In this document: positions 62,738-64,000 of the stretch, piece by piece | How the letters are laid out: each line of letters opens with the position of its first letter | Position numbering within the stretch: the stretch's first letter is position 1 | Assembly: GCF_019880585.1 (NCBI RefSeq) | Contig: NZ_JAINVV010000013.1 | Span: 1-64,000 of the forward strand | Direction of reading: 5' to 3' | DNA from: Sphingomonas colocasiae | GTDB lineage: Bacteria > Pseudomonadota > Alphaproteobacteria > Sphingomonadales > Sphingomonadaceae | Length of the DNA stretch: 64,000 nt | The notes under the pieces: generated by a model | Told to the model about the DNA's origin: nothing | Database searches by the model: none | What the model saw: the letters and a program-made list of their open reading frames with translations, nothing else | Program-made: the position numbers and the translations under genes

Positions 62738-63109
62738 ATGCCCCATACCCCCCTGCCCGATGCTTTTGCCGAGCTGGCGCCCTTTCTCGACTGGGCGCTG
62801 CCCAGCGCCGATGCGCGCCAGACCCGTCGCCGAACCGCGACGCGCCAGGAGATCAGGGCCTTTTACGATGCGGTGCTGCCGCGCACCGAGGCGATGCTGG
62901 CGGCGGTCGACGCCTATCCCTTGGGCAAGCTGCCCGATGAGATGCGCCCACTCTATTATCTGGCGCTGGCGCTGGCCGAGGTCGCCCCGCATGTCGAACT
63001 CTATGGCGGCGCGCCGGGCGTACCCTATGCGTTCGAGGAGACGCGCTTCGTCGCGGCGCATGGCGCGCAGGATACCGCGCTCGGCCTGCCGCCGACAGGC
63101 GCGTCATGA
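62738..63109 (+). CDS. Small conserved protein beside Rieske oxygenase (copy 2)
   Basis: A 123-residue soluble protein related to 56673-57017. Shared features are LP-x-x-F-x-x-L, WA-x-P, FYDA-x-LPR-x-EA, and the run AEVAPHVELYG followed by VPYAFEETRF and HG. AAGGA precedes ATG 62738 by 8 nt. It lies directly after the alpha subunit, as in copy 1, and overlaps the NTF2-fold gene by 4 nt (ATGA). No known domain recognised. Confidence 0.78.
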   Translation: MPHTPLPDAFAELAPFLDWALPSADARQTRRRTATRQEIRAFYDAVLPRTEAMLAAVDAYPLGKLPDEMRPLYYLALALAEVAPHVELYGGAPGVPYAFEETRFVAAHGAQDTALGLPPTGAS

Positions 63110-63588
63110 CCCATGGCATCGAACAGCGGCTGCACCGCATCGAGGCGCGGCACGCGATCGGCGATCTCGTCGCGCGCTATGCGGCAGCCGCCGATCGCCG
63201 CAACGATCCCGCGATGATGGCGCCGCTGTTCGCCGACGATGCGACCTGGTCGTCCGAAGGCTTCGCCGCACTGGCAGGGCGCGACGCGATCACGCAGGGC
63301 CTGGCCGCGATCGCGGCGGAGCGCGTGCTATGGTCGATCCATTACATGACCCCGCCGCTGGTGGTGCTCGCCGAGGACGGCATGAGCGCGGACTGCCAAT
63401 GGTATCTCTGGGAACTCTGCACGATGCGGACCGACGACGGCCCGCGCGATCAATGGCTGGGCGGCTGGTATGACGGCAGCGCCCGAATGGGGAATGACGG
63501 ATGGAAATTCAGCAGGATCATATTGGATGTCCGCTTGCAGGGCGAAGCCTCGCCGCCCTGGTCGCTCAGGAAACCGGTTCAGGCCTGA
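63106..63588 (+). CDS. NTF2-fold (SnoaL-like) protein (copy 2)
   Basis: A 160-residue protein of the same fold as 58285-58770: helix QRLHRIEARHAIGDLVARYA, then APLFADDATWSSEGFAALAGRDAI, WSIHYMTPPLVVLAEDGM and DGWKFSRIILDVRL. SnoaL_4-type domain. A beta-like subunit or an isomerase/hydratase are both possible. It overlaps the small-protein gene and is followed by the ferredoxin at TGATG, so the right arm is one translation unit. Confidence 0.85.
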   Translation: MTHGIEQRLHRIEARHAIGDLVARYAAAADRRNDPAMMAPLFADDATWSSEGFAALAGRDAITQGLAAIAAERVLWSIHYMTPPLVVLAEDGMSADCQWYLWELCTMRTDDGPRDQWLGGWYDGSARMGNDGWKFSRIILDVRLQGEASPPWSLRKPVQA

Positions 63589-63887
63589 TGGAACGGCTCT
63601 GCGCATCCGCCGACGTTCCCGAAGGCGAGGTCTTCCAGGTCGATCTCGGCGATGGCCGGGTGCTCGCGGTCTATCGCGTCGACGGCCAGGTCTATGCGAC
63701 CGACGACCTCTGCACCCATGGTGACGCGTCGCTGGCCGAAGGCGAGATCGAGAATGGCGAGATCGTCTGCCCCTATCATATGGGCAAGTTCGACATCCGC
63801 ACCGGCGAGGCGACGGGCGCGCCCTGCTCGATCGCGCTGCGCACCTACAGCGTCGTCGAACGCGACGAAGCGATCCATCTGATTTGA
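63588..63887 (+). CDS. Rieske [2Fe-2S] ferredoxin
   Basis: A 99-residue electron carrier. Rieske ligands are Cys42-Thr-His44 (LCTHGDASL) and Cys61-Pro-Tyr-His64 (CPYHMGKFD); the FDIRTGEATGAPC run that follows is typical of biphenyl/naphthalene-type ferredoxins. ATG 63588 shares a base with the NTF2 stop codon. It should feed electrons to the oxygenase; a matching reductase is not in the window and may lie beyond 64000 or elsewhere. Confidence 0.93.
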   Translation: MERLCASADVPEGEVFQVDLGDGRVLAVYRVDGQVYATDDLCTHGDASLAEGEIENGEIVCPYHMGKFDIRTGEATGAPCSIALRTYSVVERDEAIHLI

Positions 63888-63930
63888 AACAAGAGCCCCC
63901 AGGTGGGATTGGCCATCACCACCGTTGGGA

Positions 63931-64000
63931 CTGAGCCTGTCGAAGTCCTGTCTTTCTTCGGCACCATGCCAAAGCAGGACAAGGGCTTCGACAGGCTCAG
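63931..64000. repeat. Dispersed palindromic repeat at the window edge
   Basis: CTGAGCCTGTCGAAG (63931-63945) and CTTCGACAGGCTCAG (63986-64000) are perfect inverted copies, with TCCTG / CAGGA pairing inside. This repeat unit is widespread in intergenic regions of sphingomonads and other bacteria. It directly follows the ferredoxin gene and may act as a terminator. Confidence 0.7.

Overview
The window is a stretch of high-GC chromosome from an alphaproteobacterium, most likely a sphingomonad (Sphingomonas/Sphingobium/Rhizorhabdus type). This rests on the protein content (three large TonB-dependent receptors, a FecI/FecR pair with an STN receptor, CtaA-type heme A synthase, an S9 protein with a long Ala/Pro-rich N-terminus) and on dispersed REP-like hairpins. 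No rRNA, tRNA or CRISPR array was seen. About 60 genes can be supported.

Layout. 1-460: the 3' end of an IS5-type transposase and a scrap of another. 460-10740: ordinary genes, including msrA, a PDZ-M48 protease, glpK, a YbjN-domain protein, ubiK, tspO, an RND drug pump with its adaptor, and tlyA. 10740-17610: a small winged-helix regulator, an A+T-rich gap, dxs, a Zur-like regulator with a MerC-domain membrane protein, ctaA-cutA and rplM-rpsI. 17630-21670: an overlapping three-gene operon (DUF4166 / DCC-thiol / saccharopine-dehydrogenase-DUF4166) with a GbsR/MarR-like regulator; the two promoter regions share one operator sequence. 21830-27190: actP-DUF485, a hybrid PAS histidine kinase and a phosphoesterase. 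27260-34470: a metal-resistance island (merR, divergent cation transporter, His-rich exported protein, czcCBA) with a textbook MerR promoter. 34710-37630: kbl-tdh threonine catabolism with an XRE-cupin regulator. 37710-44060: M20 peptidase, TonB receptor and serine hydrolase.

The right third is accessory and the most interesting part. At 44140-55340, read right to left, an ECF sigma factor and FecR precede a tightly coupled operon: STN-TonB receptor, M13 peptidase, YncE-like propeller, bc1-type Rieske protein without a cytochrome partner, amidohydrolase and beta-lactamase-fold serine hydrolase. It looks like a substrate-signalled import-and-degrade system for a peptide-like or amide-containing ligand. 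At 56673-63887 lies a catabolic cluster in which a Rieske oxygenase alpha subunit, an NTF2-fold protein and an unrecognised protein of about 120 residues occur twice, in mirrored orientation, around a TonB receptor. A Rieske ferredoxin closes the rightward arm. The likely job is uptake and oxygenation of an unknown organic substrate.

Two non-coding signals stand out. A 141-nt element occurs twice (4011-4151 and 13875-14015). It has an identical 48-nt head, stems that differ in sequence but stay complementary, and in both copies it ends on the last base of a TAG stop codon. The second signal is the shared ATTTCT-N8-AGAAAT operator at 20874 and 21657.
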